Of a stretch of 64,000 bases of DNA, positions 18,167-25,602 are shown piece by piece (the stretch's first letter is position 1; each line of letters opens with the position of its first letter). The translations under genes and the position numbers were made by a program. The stretch is taken from NCBI RefSeq assembly GCF_050632395.1, contig NZ_CP192600.1, positions 1,488,001 through 1,552,000 of the forward strand. Reading direction: 5' to 3'. The stretch is from JAUYQR01 sp050632395 (GTDB lineage: Bacteria > Pseudomonadota > Alphaproteobacteria > Rhodobacterales > Rhodobacteraceae). The notes below the pieces were generated by a model that had not been told where the DNA came from, ran no database searches, and saw only the letters and a program-made list of their open reading frames with translations.

Positions 18167-19635
18167 CCCACACCCTCGGCATCGACATCGGCACGTTCGA
18201 GACCAAAGGCACCCTCGTCGCCGACGATGGCACCATCACCGCCATCGCCAGCCGCCCGCACAAGATGATCGTGCCGCGCCCCGGCTGGGCCGAACACCGC
18301 GCCGAGGAAGACTGGTGGGGCGATTTCGTCCACGTCACACGCGAATTGCTGGCTAAATCGGGGCTAGACCCCAAACGCATCCGCGCCGTCGCCACCTCGG
18401 CCATCGGCCCCTGCATGCTGCCGGTCGATGCAACCGGCGCCCCCCTGATGAATGGCGTCCTTTACGGCGTCGACACCCGAGCAAGCGATCAGATCGAAGC
18501 TCTCAATTCCAGCATCGGCCAGGACCGCATCCTTGCCACCTGCGGCAACGCGCTTACCTCGCAATCCGTCGGGCCAAAGATCCTCTGGCTCAGGGAAACC
18601 CACCCCGCCCTTTTCGCCCGCACCGCCAAGGTTCTCACCTCCACCAGCTACCTGACGTGGAAACTGACCGGGCACCACGTCATCGACCACTACACCGCCG
18701 CCAACTTCTCGCCCCTCTACGACGTGAACCGGCTCGCTTGGACCGATGCGCTGGCCGATATCCTGCCCCTCACGCACCTGCCCGACCTGATGTGGTCCAC
18801 CGACATCGCGGGCCACGTCACCGCCGCCGCCGCCGCCGAGACCGGCCTTGCCCCCGGCACCCCCGTCACCTGCGGCACCATCGACGCCGCGGCCGAGGCG
18901 GTCAGCGTTGGCGTGCAGTTCCCCGGCGAAATGATGCTGATGTATGGCTCAACCATCTTCATCATCCAAGTCACGGCAGCCCCGGTCCGCGACGCGCGGC
19001 TGTGGTATGCGCCGTGGCTTTTTCCCGGCGCCCACGCTTCGATGGCGGGCCTCGCCACCTCCGGCACGCTCACCCACTGGTTCCGCGACCAACTGGCCCG
19101 CGACACCGAATTCGCCACCCTCGCGGCCGAGGCGGCGCAGTCCCCAAAGGGCGCCAAGGGCCTCCTCTGCCTGCCGTATTTCTCGGGCGAACGCACCCCG
19201 ATCCACGACGCACAGGCCAAGGGCGCTTTCTTCGGCCTCGATCTTACCCACACCCGCGCCGACATGTTCCGCGCCGCACTCGAAGGCATTGCGATGGGCA
19301 CCGCGCATGTCTTCGACACCTACCGCGAGCTTGACGCCACACCCTCCCGCGTCCTCGCCGTGGGCGGTGGCACGCAGAACGCGGTCTGGATGCAGGCCAC
19401 CTCCGATATCGCCCGCACCCCGCAACTGGTGTGCGAAAAGACCATGGGCGCCAGCTACGGCGACGCCTTCCTTGCCGCCGTCGCCATCGGCGCGGTGATG
19501 CCGGACGAGATCACGCGCTGGAACCCCGTCGCCCGCACCGTGACGCCAGAACCCGCCGCCGCCTACGACAGGCAATACCCGCTGTGGAAGGCGCTTTACG
19601 CCCAGACAAAGGATATCGCCCATGCGCTGGGGTAA
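18163..19635 (+). CDS. FGGY-family carbohydrate kinase (xylulokinase-like)
   Basis: 490 residues, overlapping the M42 gene by ATGA. The N-terminal phosphate loop is LGIDIGTFETKGTLV. The central YGVDTRA and GTIDAAAEAVSVG and the C-terminal AVGGGTQNAVWMQATSDI complete the two-domain FGGY fold. It phosphorylates a ketose or polyol in the cytoplasm. The DTR motif and length fit the xylulokinase/ribulokinase branch, but the residue set is not diagnostic. It follows BtpA and M42 in one operon. Confidence 0.87.
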   Translation: MTHTLGIDIGTFETKGTLVADDGTITAIASRPHKMIVPRPGWAEHRAEEDWWGDFVHVTRELLAKSGLDPKRIRAVATSAIGPCMLPVDATGAPLMNGVLYGVDTRASDQIEALNSSIGQDRILATCGNALTSQSVGPKILWLRETHPALFARTAKVLTSTSYLTWKLTGHHVIDHYTAANFSPLYDVNRLAWTDALADILPLTHLPDLMWSTDIAGHVTAAAAAETGLAPGTPVTCGTIDAAAEAVSVGVQFPGEMMLMYGSTIFIIQVTAAPVRDARLWYAPWLFPGAHASMAGLATSGTLTHWFRDQLARDTEFATLAAEAAQSPKGAKGLLCLPYFSGERTPIHDAQAKGAFFGLDLTHTRADMFRAALEGIAMGTAHVFDTYRELDATPSRVLAVGGGTQNAVWMQATSDIARTPQLVCEKTMGASYGDAFLAAVAIGAVMPDEITRWNPVARTVTPEPAAAYDRQYPLWKALYAQTKDIAHALG

Positions 19636-19721
19636 GGGTCTCTTGCCCCGATGCTTGGGCGTCGCAGCCCGCACCACGCGCCTAGGCGTCCGGATCGCGC
19701 CTCAAGCCAATCGGTCCTGAC

Positions 19722-20453
19722 ATGCAGTTCTCCCACCTCCGCCCACATCAGATCGCCGAGGCCATCGCGGCCAATACCCCCGTCGTGCTGCCCATCGGCG
19801 TGATGGAATACCACGGTGAACACCTGCCAGCCGGGGTTGATCTCCTGATCGTTACCGAAACGCTGAACCGCCTTGGCGACCGCGTCCTCGTCTTGCCGCC
19901 CTTCGCCTATGGTGCGGCCTCGCATGCCGTCGCCGGCCCCGGCGCGGGCACGCTGCACATCGGGCCGACGACCTTCCTGCCTATGGCCGAGGCGCTGTTC
20001 ACCGCCCTCCTGAAAACCGGCTTTCGCAACATCCACGGCGTCATTCACCACCAGTCGGAAAACTTCGCTCAAGGCATGCCGACCGACCTCGCCTTTCGCC
20101 TCGCCGCGCGCAACGCCACCTTCCGGTATCTGGAGGAGTCGCGGGGGCCAGGCTGGTGGGGCGACCGCGGCATGCAGGATTACTACGCGCAGCACGCCAT
20201 TGGGGCCGATCCGTTCAACTGGGTCCGCATCCATCCGCTGTTCCCGAAGGGCGCCGATTTTCCCTTCGACCACGCCGGCATCGGCGAAACCTCCCTGATG
20301 CTGGCCCTCGCCCCCGAAACCGTCGACATGACCCGCGCGCTTGACGGGGGTCACTGGTTCACCGAAACCGCGCCCGAGGCAACAGCAGCCTACGGTGAAA
20401 AGGGCGTGGCCCTGGCACTGGCCCACATGACCACGGCTCTCGGGCTCTCCTGA
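19722..20453 (+). CDS. Creatininase-family amidohydrolase
   Basis: 243 residues. The metal motif MEYHGEHLPAGVDLLI (Glu-x-His-Gly-x-His-Leu-Pro-x3-Asp) and downstream GIGETSLMLAL are typical of creatininase. The glycine-rich GNGGN stretch usual in creatininase is replaced by HHQSENFAQG, so true creatinine hydrolysis is uncertain. Related members open lactams or formamides in nucleotide and cofactor pathways. It follows the FGGY kinase gene by 86 bp in the same direction. Its role in the carbohydrate locus may be hydrolysis of a cyclic amide or lactone; this is inference. Confidence 0.8.
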   Translation: MQFSHLRPHQIAEAIAANTPVVLPIGVMEYHGEHLPAGVDLLIVTETLNRLGDRVLVLPPFAYGAASHAVAGPGAGTLHIGPTTFLPMAEALFTALLKTGFRNIHGVIHHQSENFAQGMPTDLAFRLAARNATFRYLEESRGPGWWGDRGMQDYYAQHAIGADPFNWVRIHPLFPKGADFPFDHAGIGETSLMLALAPETVDMTRALDGGHWFTETAPEATAAYGEKGVALALAHMTTALGLS

Positions 20454-20460
20454 CCCTTCG

Positions 20461-20500
20461 GGTTTCCCCTTCTTGAAATATCCCCGCCGGAGGCTCCCGC
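20461..20500 (-). repeat. GGATATTT dispersed repeat, reverse copy between convergent genes
   Basis: On the minus strand it reads GCGGGGATATTTCAAGAAGG followed by GGAAACC, matching the core of the repeats at 29252, 43848 and 47862. It lies between the creatininase and mutarotase genes and could act as a bidirectional 3' end. Confidence 0.55.
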
Positions 20501-20509
20501 CGCCCGCCC

Positions 20510-20965
20510 TCAAAGCGCGGGCAGGTCGATCACACCCTTCTTCAGGATAAAGCAGCCATAAGGCCCGCTGTCGGCGGTGCGGATGATCGCAAAGGCCTTG
20601 CGCGCGGCGGCATAGAACTCGAACCGCTCCAGCGCCAGCATCTCCACCGGTCGGCCTTCGGCATTGTCCGCCACTGCCTGCATCCGGCCAAAGACCGGCA
20701 TGTCTGCCGCCGGGTCGCCCACCACCTGCATCCGGGCAATCGGCGCGGGCACGAAGGTATCCAGCGGCATCAGGCTCAGGATCGCCCGCGCCGCCGTAGG
20801 AATGTCGCAGCCCGCCATGTCGACCAGCTTGCCATAGGTGGTGTCCTTGGCGATGGACGCGGCAGGATGGTTCACGTCCGCCAGCACCAGATCATCGCCA
20901 TGCCCCATCAGCATCAGCACATGCACGATTTCCGCCGACAGCCGCTGGTCGATCCCCTTCAGCAT
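20510..20965 (-). CDS. RbsD/FucU-family sugar mutarotase, copy 1
   Basis: 151 residues. LMGHGDDLVLADVNHPA carries the His and Asp of the RbsD/FucU active site, and ALERFEFYAAARKAFAIIRT with the terminal YGCFILKKGV are also typical. FucU catalyses anomeric interconversion of L-fucose and related sugars, which speeds their entry into catabolism. It lies on the minus strand upstream of, and in line with, nothing else: the permease genes start further away. A second copy at 29320 is clearly homologous but diverged. Confidence 0.88.
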   Translation of the reverse strand: MLKGIDQRLSAEIVHVLMLMGHGDDLVLADVNHPAASIAKDTTYGKLVDMAGCDIPTAARAILSLMPLDTFVPAPIARMQVVGDPAADMPVFGRMQAVADNAEGRPVEMLALERFEFYAAARKAFAIIRTADSGPYGCFILKKGVIDLPAL

Positions 20966-21041
20966 CGCCGCTCATCCCCCAATATGTTGACGAATCCTGA
21001 ATTCAGGCCTGCAAGCCATTGATATTGCTGGACCGGCTGGA

Positions 21042-21058
21042 TGTCCCACCGTGGGACA
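21042..21058 (-). repeat. Operon-end palindrome copy B (TGTCCCACGGTGGGACA on minus strand)
   Basis: Arms TGTCCCAC/GTGGGACA, abutting the stop codon of the permease gene at 21059. Flanking bases extend it to GATGTCCCAC/GTGGGACATC. Further downstream on the minus strand, ATCAATGGCTTGCAGG resembles the tract after copies A and C. Confidence 0.75.
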
Positions 21059-21991
21059 TCACTTCACCGCCCCCGCAGCCATCCCCTTGATGATGAACCG
21101 CTCCAGCGTCACCCCGATGATGATCAAGGGCAGGATCGCCGCGAACGAAAGCGCCGCCATCGACCACCAGCTGATCCCCTGACTGCCCGTCTGGCTGGCC
21201 ACCATGACCGGCAGGGTCGCGGCGTGGGTCGAGGTAAGCAGGGCCGCGAAGAAGTATTCGTTCCAGGTCAGCACCAGCGACAGGATGAACGCCGCCACCA
21301 TGCCCGGCAGGGCGATCGGCAGGATGATCGTCAGAAACGCCCCCCAGACGCCAAGGCCATCGACCATCGCGGCCTCCTCCAGTTCGGTCGGGATCGAGGA
21401 AAACTGGTCCTTCATGATCCAGATGACGATGGGCAGGACGCTGAGGGTGTAAAGCAGGATCAACCCGATCCGCGTGTCCAAAAGCGCCAGTTCCTTGTAA
21501 AGGACGAGGAAGGGCAGGGCCAGAACGACGGGCGGCAGGATCAACTGGCTGAGAAAGAAGAACGAGATGTCGTCATTCTTCATCCAGGCGAACTTGTAAC
21601 GAAAGCGGCTGAGGCCATAAGCCGCCAACGAGCCCATCATCACTGCCAAAGCCGACGAGGTCAGCGCCACGATCAAGGAATTCGTGAAGCGTTTCATAAA
21701 CTCGTCGCGCACCGTGGATTCGGCGCCGATGGTGTCGGGTGACAGGCCCAGAGACCGCCATCCCAGCCACGCGGGCTGAAAATCGACCCAAGGGATCAGG
21801 TTACCCTTCATCACGTTGGGAGCCATCTTGAAGCTGGTCGTCGCGGTCCAGTAAATCGGAAAAAGGCAGATGAACGCCCAGAGCAGCAGGACGCCATAAA
21901 TGACCAAGCGGTTCGCGAACCACTTGCCTCGAAACCTACGGTCGGCCTCGCTGTCCTTGAAGATCGCGGTTTCGGTCATGGGCGCTTTCAA
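21059..21991 (-). CDS. CUT1 sugar ABC transporter permease (MalG/UgpE-like)
   Basis: 310 residues with six membrane helices, the first at about residues 30-50 (LVIYGVLLLWAFICLFPIYW). The docking loop is ELEEAAMVDGLGVWGAFLTIILPIALPG, the standard EAA motif of CUT1 importers. It starts at the ATG overlapping the first permease stop. It forms the inner-membrane channel with the 21988 permease. Its ATPase is most likely the 28179 gene and its binding protein the 26288 gene, from which it is separated by the puc operon. Confidence 0.9.
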   Translation of the reverse strand: MKAPMTETAIFKDSEADRRFRGKWFANRLVIYGVLLLWAFICLFPIYWTATTSFKMAPNVMKGNLIPWVDFQPAWLGWRSLGLSPDTIGAESTVRDEFMKRFTNSLIVALTSSALAVMMGSLAAYGLSRFRYKFAWMKNDDISFFFLSQLILPPVVLALPFLVLYKELALLDTRIGLILLYTLSVLPIVIWIMKDQFSSIPTELEEAAMVDGLGVWGAFLTIILPIALPGMVAAFILSLVLTWNEYFFAALLTSTHAATLPVMVASQTGSQGISWWSMAALSFAAILPLIIIGVTLERFIIKGMAAGAVK

Positions 21992-23091
21992 TTCTGCGGC
22001 CTCGTCCAGCGGGCGGCGGACTTCATCAGGAAGGTCATCGCGACGATGATGATCACGAGGTAGACCATCGCCAGCATCGTGCCGTAGCCGACGTTCGAGC
22101 GGTCACGATATTCGCGGAAGATGAAGCTGGTGACGGTATCGGTGGCCCCACCCGGCCCGCCGGAGGTGACGTTGATAACGATGTCCGCCAGCTTCAGCTT
22201 GAAGATGATGCGGATCAGGATCGCGGTGATCGACACCGGCAGCATCAGGGGGAAGATGATTTCCCAGAAGCTTTTCCAGCCGGTCGCGCCATCGACGCGG
22301 CTTGCCTCGGTCAGTTCTTTCGGGATCGCCTGCAGGCCCGCCAGCAGCATGATCATCATGAAGGGGATGAAGGTCCAGGCGTCCATGATCATTATGGTCG
22401 CCTTGGCCACTTCGGGCGAGCCGAAGAACGAAGGGTTGTCCCAGCCAAGCCAGCGTCCAAGCCGGGCAAGGGGGCCAAAACGCGCCTCGAGCATGGATTT
22501 GCCGATCATCCAGCTGACAGCCACGGGCGACAGCATGAGGGGCAGGAGGAACGCCACACGGAAGAATTTGCGGGCGCGGATCTCGCTGTTCAAGATCAGC
22601 GCCAGCCCGAAGGCGATGGCGTATTCGATGATGATGGCCAGCGTGTACCAGACCATGTTCAGCAGCGCGTTCCAGTAGAACGGGTCGTTCCACATCTGGA
22701 TGACGTTGGCGAGGCCGTTGAACTGCCGCCCATCGGGATTGGACAGGTTCCAGTTGGAGAATGCGATCAGAAGGCCGAAGAGGAGGGGGAACACGGTAAG
22801 CGAGATCACGAAGAGCGCGGCCGGCAGTACGAAAAGGACGCGCTTGCCCTGTTCGCCGCGGATCAGCACCTGCGCCCAGCAAAAGGCAGTGGCCCAGAGG
22901 CAATAGGCGTAAAGCGTCGGTCGCCAGTTGGCGAAGCCAATGGTCCACCAGCCCATTGTCTGACCAAACTGGGCCAGCGCGACGGCGACGAGCACCGTAG
23001 CCGAGCCCCAGATCAGGGCCTTTCCAGCCCGCTTCCGACCTTCGGAAATGGTGTCGCTGGTAACGATGTGAAGCTGTTCGGGCGTTGACAT
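21988..23091 (-). CDS. CUT1 sugar ABC transporter permease (MalF/UgpA-like)
   Basis: 367 residues with about eight membrane helices. The docking loop is ELTEASRVDGATGWKSFWEIIFPLMLP. The N-terminal 110 residues add two extra helices, common in MalF-like permeases. The start ATG at 23091 lies inside operator site 3, six bases after a TAATAT -10 box, with no ribosome site, so the mRNA is probably leaderless. No better in-frame start was found nearby. The stop overlaps the second permease gene. Confidence 0.88.
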   Translation of the reverse strand: MSTPEQLHIVTSDTISEGRKRAGKALIWGSATVLVAVALAQFGQTMGWWTIGFANWRPTLYAYCLWATAFCWAQVLIRGEQGKRVLFVLPAALFVISLTVFPLLFGLLIAFSNWNLSNPDGRQFNGLANVIQMWNDPFYWNALLNMVWYTLAIIIEYAIAFGLALILNSEIRARKFFRVAFLLPLMLSPVAVSWMIGKSMLEARFGPLARLGRWLGWDNPSFFGSPEVAKATIMIMDAWTFIPFMMIMLLAGLQAIPKELTEASRVDGATGWKSFWEIIFPLMLPVSITAILIRIIFKLKLADIVINVTSGGPGGATDTVTSFIFREYRDRSNVGYGTMLAMVYLVIIIVAMTFLMKSAARWTRPQN

Positions 23092-23125
23092 GCTAGCATA
23101 TTAGCCGCCGCAGGGCGTCGGGCAA
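23086..23125 (-). promoter_or_regulatory. Promoter and operator site 3 for the sugar permease operon
   Basis: On the minus strand: TTGCCC (23125-23120), a 16-bp spacer, TAATAT (23103-23098), six bases, then the permease ATG at 23091. TAATATGCTAGCATGTCA (23103-23086) matches site 1 at 15 of 18 positions. The geometry is the same as at the GntR gene, so the repressor would cover the -10 box and start codon. Confidence 0.7.
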
Positions 23126-23378
23126 GCGGCAAATCTTGCCTGAGAGACAATGGCTGGATTGCGCGGCGGCGCCGCCGCACTGGGGTTGCTGTGCCACGCG
23201 GGCCAGCGACGATTCGACGCAGCACACCCGCGCAGTGGCCCACGGAAATGTCGCAGGTGAGGGTCGATCGAGCCGAGCTTGCTGCGCTTGCCCACTCTCC
23301 GGAATTTGATGAATATATAGCAGAAACAAGATTTTATAAGACTTTTGCGGCGGCATTTGCCCTTCGTCGGCGTCGCAA

Positions 23379-23396
23379 TGTCAATGCAAGCGGACA
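23379..23396 (+). promoter_or_regulatory. PpsR/CrtJ-type site, upstream copy
   Basis: TGTCAATGCAAGCGGACA is a perfect TGT-N12-ACA. PpsR (CrtJ) represses photosynthesis genes under oxygen and prefers paired sites 7-8 bp apart; the second copy starts 8 bp after this one ends. Confidence 0.75.
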
Positions 23397-23404
23397 GTTG
23401 ATTA

Positions 23405-23422
23405 TGTCAAATAGATGTGACA
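23405..23422 (+). promoter_or_regulatory. PpsR/CrtJ-type site, downstream copy
   Basis: TGTCAAATAGATGTGACA is a perfect TGT-N12-ACA with extended symmetry (TGTCA...TGACA). It is 115 bp upstream of the pucB ATG. The pair implies oxygen and light control of the puc operon. Confidence 0.78.
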
Positions 23423-23536
23423 CATTGTCGCTGCGGGTGTCGCAAGGTTGTCGCAGGCCATCGACGCTTAGGGTGAGCAGCAAGTCGTCAGTTCATCCCC
23501 GCTGCAGTCGACGACGTGGCACGGAGGGAGCAATTC

Positions 23537-23692
23537 ATGTCCAACGATCCTGATAAGGTCTGGCCGACCGGCCTGACGCTGAGAGAAGCGGAAGAGCTGC
23601 ACAGCTACATCATTGATGGCACGCGGGTGTTCGGGGTGATTGCCCTTATCGCACACATCCTCGTTGCCGTTTCAACGCCTTGGCTTGGCTGA
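23537..23692 (+). CDS. pucB: Light-harvesting complex 2 beta chain (PucB)
   Basis: 51 residues, MSNDPDKVWPTGLTLREAEE onward, ending in HILVAVSTPWLG. It has one membrane helix. His40 is the expected ligand of the B850-type bacteriochlorophyll and His22 is in the B800-side region. VWPTGLT and TRVFGVIALIAH match PucB of Rhodobacter closely. It is an inner-membrane antenna subunit that pairs with PucA in ring complexes. A strong GGAGGGAG site precedes it, and pucA starts 13 bp after the stop. Confidence 0.96.
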   Translation: MSNDPDKVWPTGLTLREAEELHSYIIDGTRVFGVIALIAHILVAVSTPWLG

Positions 23693-23705
23693 GGGGGGAC
23701 GCAAG

Positions 23706-23999
23706 ATGAACAACGCGAAAATGTGGCTTGTGGTCAAGCCGACGGTCGGTGTGCCGCTATTCCTGACGGCAGTTGCTGTGGGATCGTTTGCAGTGCACGT
23801 CGCCGTGCTTAGCAACACCACCTGGGTTGCCGACTTTCTGTCGGGCAAGCCGATCGGTGGCATGGCGTCGCTTGCGGTGGACGATACCACGGCCAAGGTC
23901 GCCTATCTGAAGCCGGGATCGAAGGACATCATGGTGACGATGCCAGATGGCACAATGGCCCACGCGGTCCTGTCGGACGACATGGCAACGCTGAACTGA
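23706..23999 (+). CDS. pucA: Light-harvesting complex 2 alpha chain (PucA) with Phe44-Leu45 and extended C-terminus
   Basis: 97 residues. KMWLVVKPTVGVPLFLTA and HVAVLSNTTW align without gaps to PucA of Rhodobacter sphaeroides. His31 is the bacteriochlorophyll ligand. Positions 44-45 are Phe-Leu instead of the Tyr-Tyr/Tyr-Trp that hydrogen-bond the B850 pigments; Phe-Leu is known from B800-820 (LH3) complexes and from blue-shifting mutants. The usual protein ends near residue 54-60. Here a further 40 or so residues (SLAVDDTTAKVAYLKPG onward) follow, probably periplasmic. Long PucA tails have precedent in Puc2A of R. sphaeroides. Confidence 0.94.
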   Translation: MNNAKMWLVVKPTVGVPLFLTAVAVGSFAVHVAVLSNTTWVADFLSGKPIGGMASLAVDDTTAKVAYLKPGSKDIMVTMPDGTMAHAVLSDDMATLN

Positions 24000-24002
24000 C
24001 GC

Positions 24003-24061
24003 CCTTCCTGATCGGGAAGGACAGCGATGGTGGAACCCGTGGCCGGTGCGGCGCGGGTTCC
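24003..24061 (+). repeat. Tandem hairpins between pucA and pucC
   Basis: CCTTCC (24003-24008) pairs with GGAAGG (24015-24020) just after the pucA stop, and GGAACCCG (24032-24039) pairs with CGGGTTCC (24054-24061). No T-run follows. In Rhodobacter, hairpins at this spot protect a short abundant pucBA mRNA while allowing limited read-through into pucC, and the same is inferred here. Confidence 0.7.
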
Positions 24062-24119
24062 GCTGCAAGCCTGCGCGGCCCTGTGAGCCGGGCTGCCAGC
24101 ACATTACGGATCAGACGAG

Positions 24120-25544
24120 ATGTTCGACTACCGCCGCTTTGCCTTGGGTAAGATCGCGGGCTTGGGTCCGCGCTTTCTGCCGTTTGCCGAGGTGGCGACC
24201 GAGGATCTGCCGCTGTCGCGGCTCTTGCGGCTGTCGCTGTTCCAGGTGACGGTGGGCATGGCGCTGGTGCTTCTGGTCGGCACCCTGAACCGGGTGATGA
24301 TCGTCGAACTAGGCGTGCCCGCGACCCTTGTGGGCGCGATGCTGGCGCTCCCGCTGGTCTTTGCACCGTTGCGCGCCCTAATCGGGTATCGGTCGGACAA
24401 TCACGTGTCCGCGCTGGGCTGGCGGCGGGTGCCCTACATCTTCAAGGGCACGATGTTGCAGTTCGGCGGATTTGCCATCATGCCATTCGCGCTTCTTGTG
24501 CTGTCTGGCTACGGCGAAGCGGTCGATGCGCCGCGCTGGATCGGGCTGAGTGCCGCAGCGCTGGCATTTCTTCTGGTCGGCGCGGGTGTGCATGTCGTGC
24601 AGACGGTCGGTCTGGCGCTGGCAACCGACCTTGTGCCGGAGGAGGATCAGCCGAAGATCGTCGGGCTGATGTATGTGATGCTGCTTGTGGGCATGATCGT
24701 CAGCGCGTTTATCTTCGGGCTTTTGTTGCGTGATTATTCGCCGGGTCGACTGATTCAGGTCATTCAGGGCGCGGCGGTCGTGACCATCGTGCTGAACGGG
24801 ATTGCGGTGTGGCAGCAGGAGCCGCGCAATCGCAGCCGTGCCGCGACCCCGCAGCGCGTTGTTCGATTTGCGACCGCTTGGGCCCGGTTGACCGAGGGGC
24901 GCGGGATGGTCCGACTGCTGGCGGTGATCGCCTGCGGCACGGCGGGGTTCGGCATGGCCGATGTGATCCTGGAGCCGTTCGGCGGGCAGGTCCTTGGCAT
25001 GACGGTGTCTGAAACGACGCTTCTCACGGTATTTCTTGCCCTGGGCAGCCTGATTGGCTTTGCGCTTGCGTCGGCACTGCTGGTGCGGGGGCGGCGTCCG
25101 ATTGCGCTTGCAGTGACGGGGGCTGCGCTGGGGGTTCCGGCCTTTGGGCTGGTCGTTCTGGCGGCACTGCTGACCTCGGAGCCTATCCTGATCGGGGCGA
25201 CGGTGCTTGCAGGGTTCGGTGCGGGCCTTTTCGGGCATGGCACGCTGACCGCCACGATGCGCGCTGCGCCGCGCGACCAGATCGGCCTGGCGCTGGGCGC
25301 ATGGGGGGCGGTGCAGACAACGGCGGCTGGCACGGCGATTGCCGTAGGCGGGGTGATCCGCGACGTGCTGGCAAACCATCCAGGCGCGCAAAGCGGCGCA
25401 GCGGCGCCCTATGTTCCGGTTTTCGTTCTGGAAATGGCGCTTCTGGCGCTGGCGCTGGTGGTGGCGGTTCCACTTTTGAAGGCAAGGCTGGACAGAAGTC
25501 CCGGCGACCCTACCTCGCAGGCCAAGGCTCCAATACTGCCATGA
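24120..25544 (+). CDS. pucC: PucC, LH2 assembly factor of the MFS-related BCD family
   Basis: 474 residues with about twelve membrane helices. MFDYRRFALGKIAGLGPRFLPFAE and LRLSLFQVTVGMALVLLVGTLNRVMIVELGVPA are characteristic of the PucC/LhaA bacteriochlorophyll delivery family. The domain-linking YRSDNHVSALGWRRVPYI loop is also typical. PucC is needed for correct LH2 assembly and shields the membrane from free pigment. It is third in the operon behind the hairpins at 24003. It is full length with no disruption. Confidence 0.93.
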   Translation: MFDYRRFALGKIAGLGPRFLPFAEVATEDLPLSRLLRLSLFQVTVGMALVLLVGTLNRVMIVELGVPATLVGAMLALPLVFAPLRALIGYRSDNHVSALGWRRVPYIFKGTMLQFGGFAIMPFALLVLSGYGEAVDAPRWIGLSAAALAFLLVGAGVHVVQTVGLALATDLVPEEDQPKIVGLMYVMLLVGMIVSAFIFGLLLRDYSPGRLIQVIQGAAVVTIVLNGIAVWQQEPRNRSRAATPQRVVRFATAWARLTEGRGMVRLLAVIACGTAGFGMADVILEPFGGQVLGMTVSETTLLTVFLALGSLIGFALASALLVRGRRPIALAVTGAALGVPAFGLVVLAALLTSEPILIGATVLAGFGAGLFGHGTLTATMRAAPRDQIGLALGAWGAVQTTAAGTAIAVGGVIRDVLANHPGAQSGAAAPYVPVFVLEMALLALALVVAVPLLKARLDRSPGDPTSQAKAPILP

Positions 25545-25602
25545 CCGCGCAGGCAACCGCTAAACGCAAGATCGACACTGGTTCTGGACAACAGGGTGAC
25601 AC

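Larger units (their letters stand above)
23126..23536. promoter_or_regulatory. puc control region
   Basis: Just over 400 bp with no convincing gene. It contains an AT-rich tract at about 23300-23342 (unusual in this GC-rich window), the two PpsR-type sites at 23379 and 23405, and the pucB ribosome site GGAGGGAG at 23523-23530. TTGATT at 23398-23403 with CACATT 17 bp on is a possible, weak sigma-70 promoter overlapping the second PpsR site. A reading frame crosses much of the region, but it has no family resemblance. Confidence 0.6.

Noticed and set aside
23398..23410. FNR/FnrL-like TTGAT...TCAA in the puc region
   Set aside because: The half-sites are spaced by three bases (TTGAT-TAT-GTCAA) rather than four, and the sequence is better explained as the overlap between the two PpsR sites.
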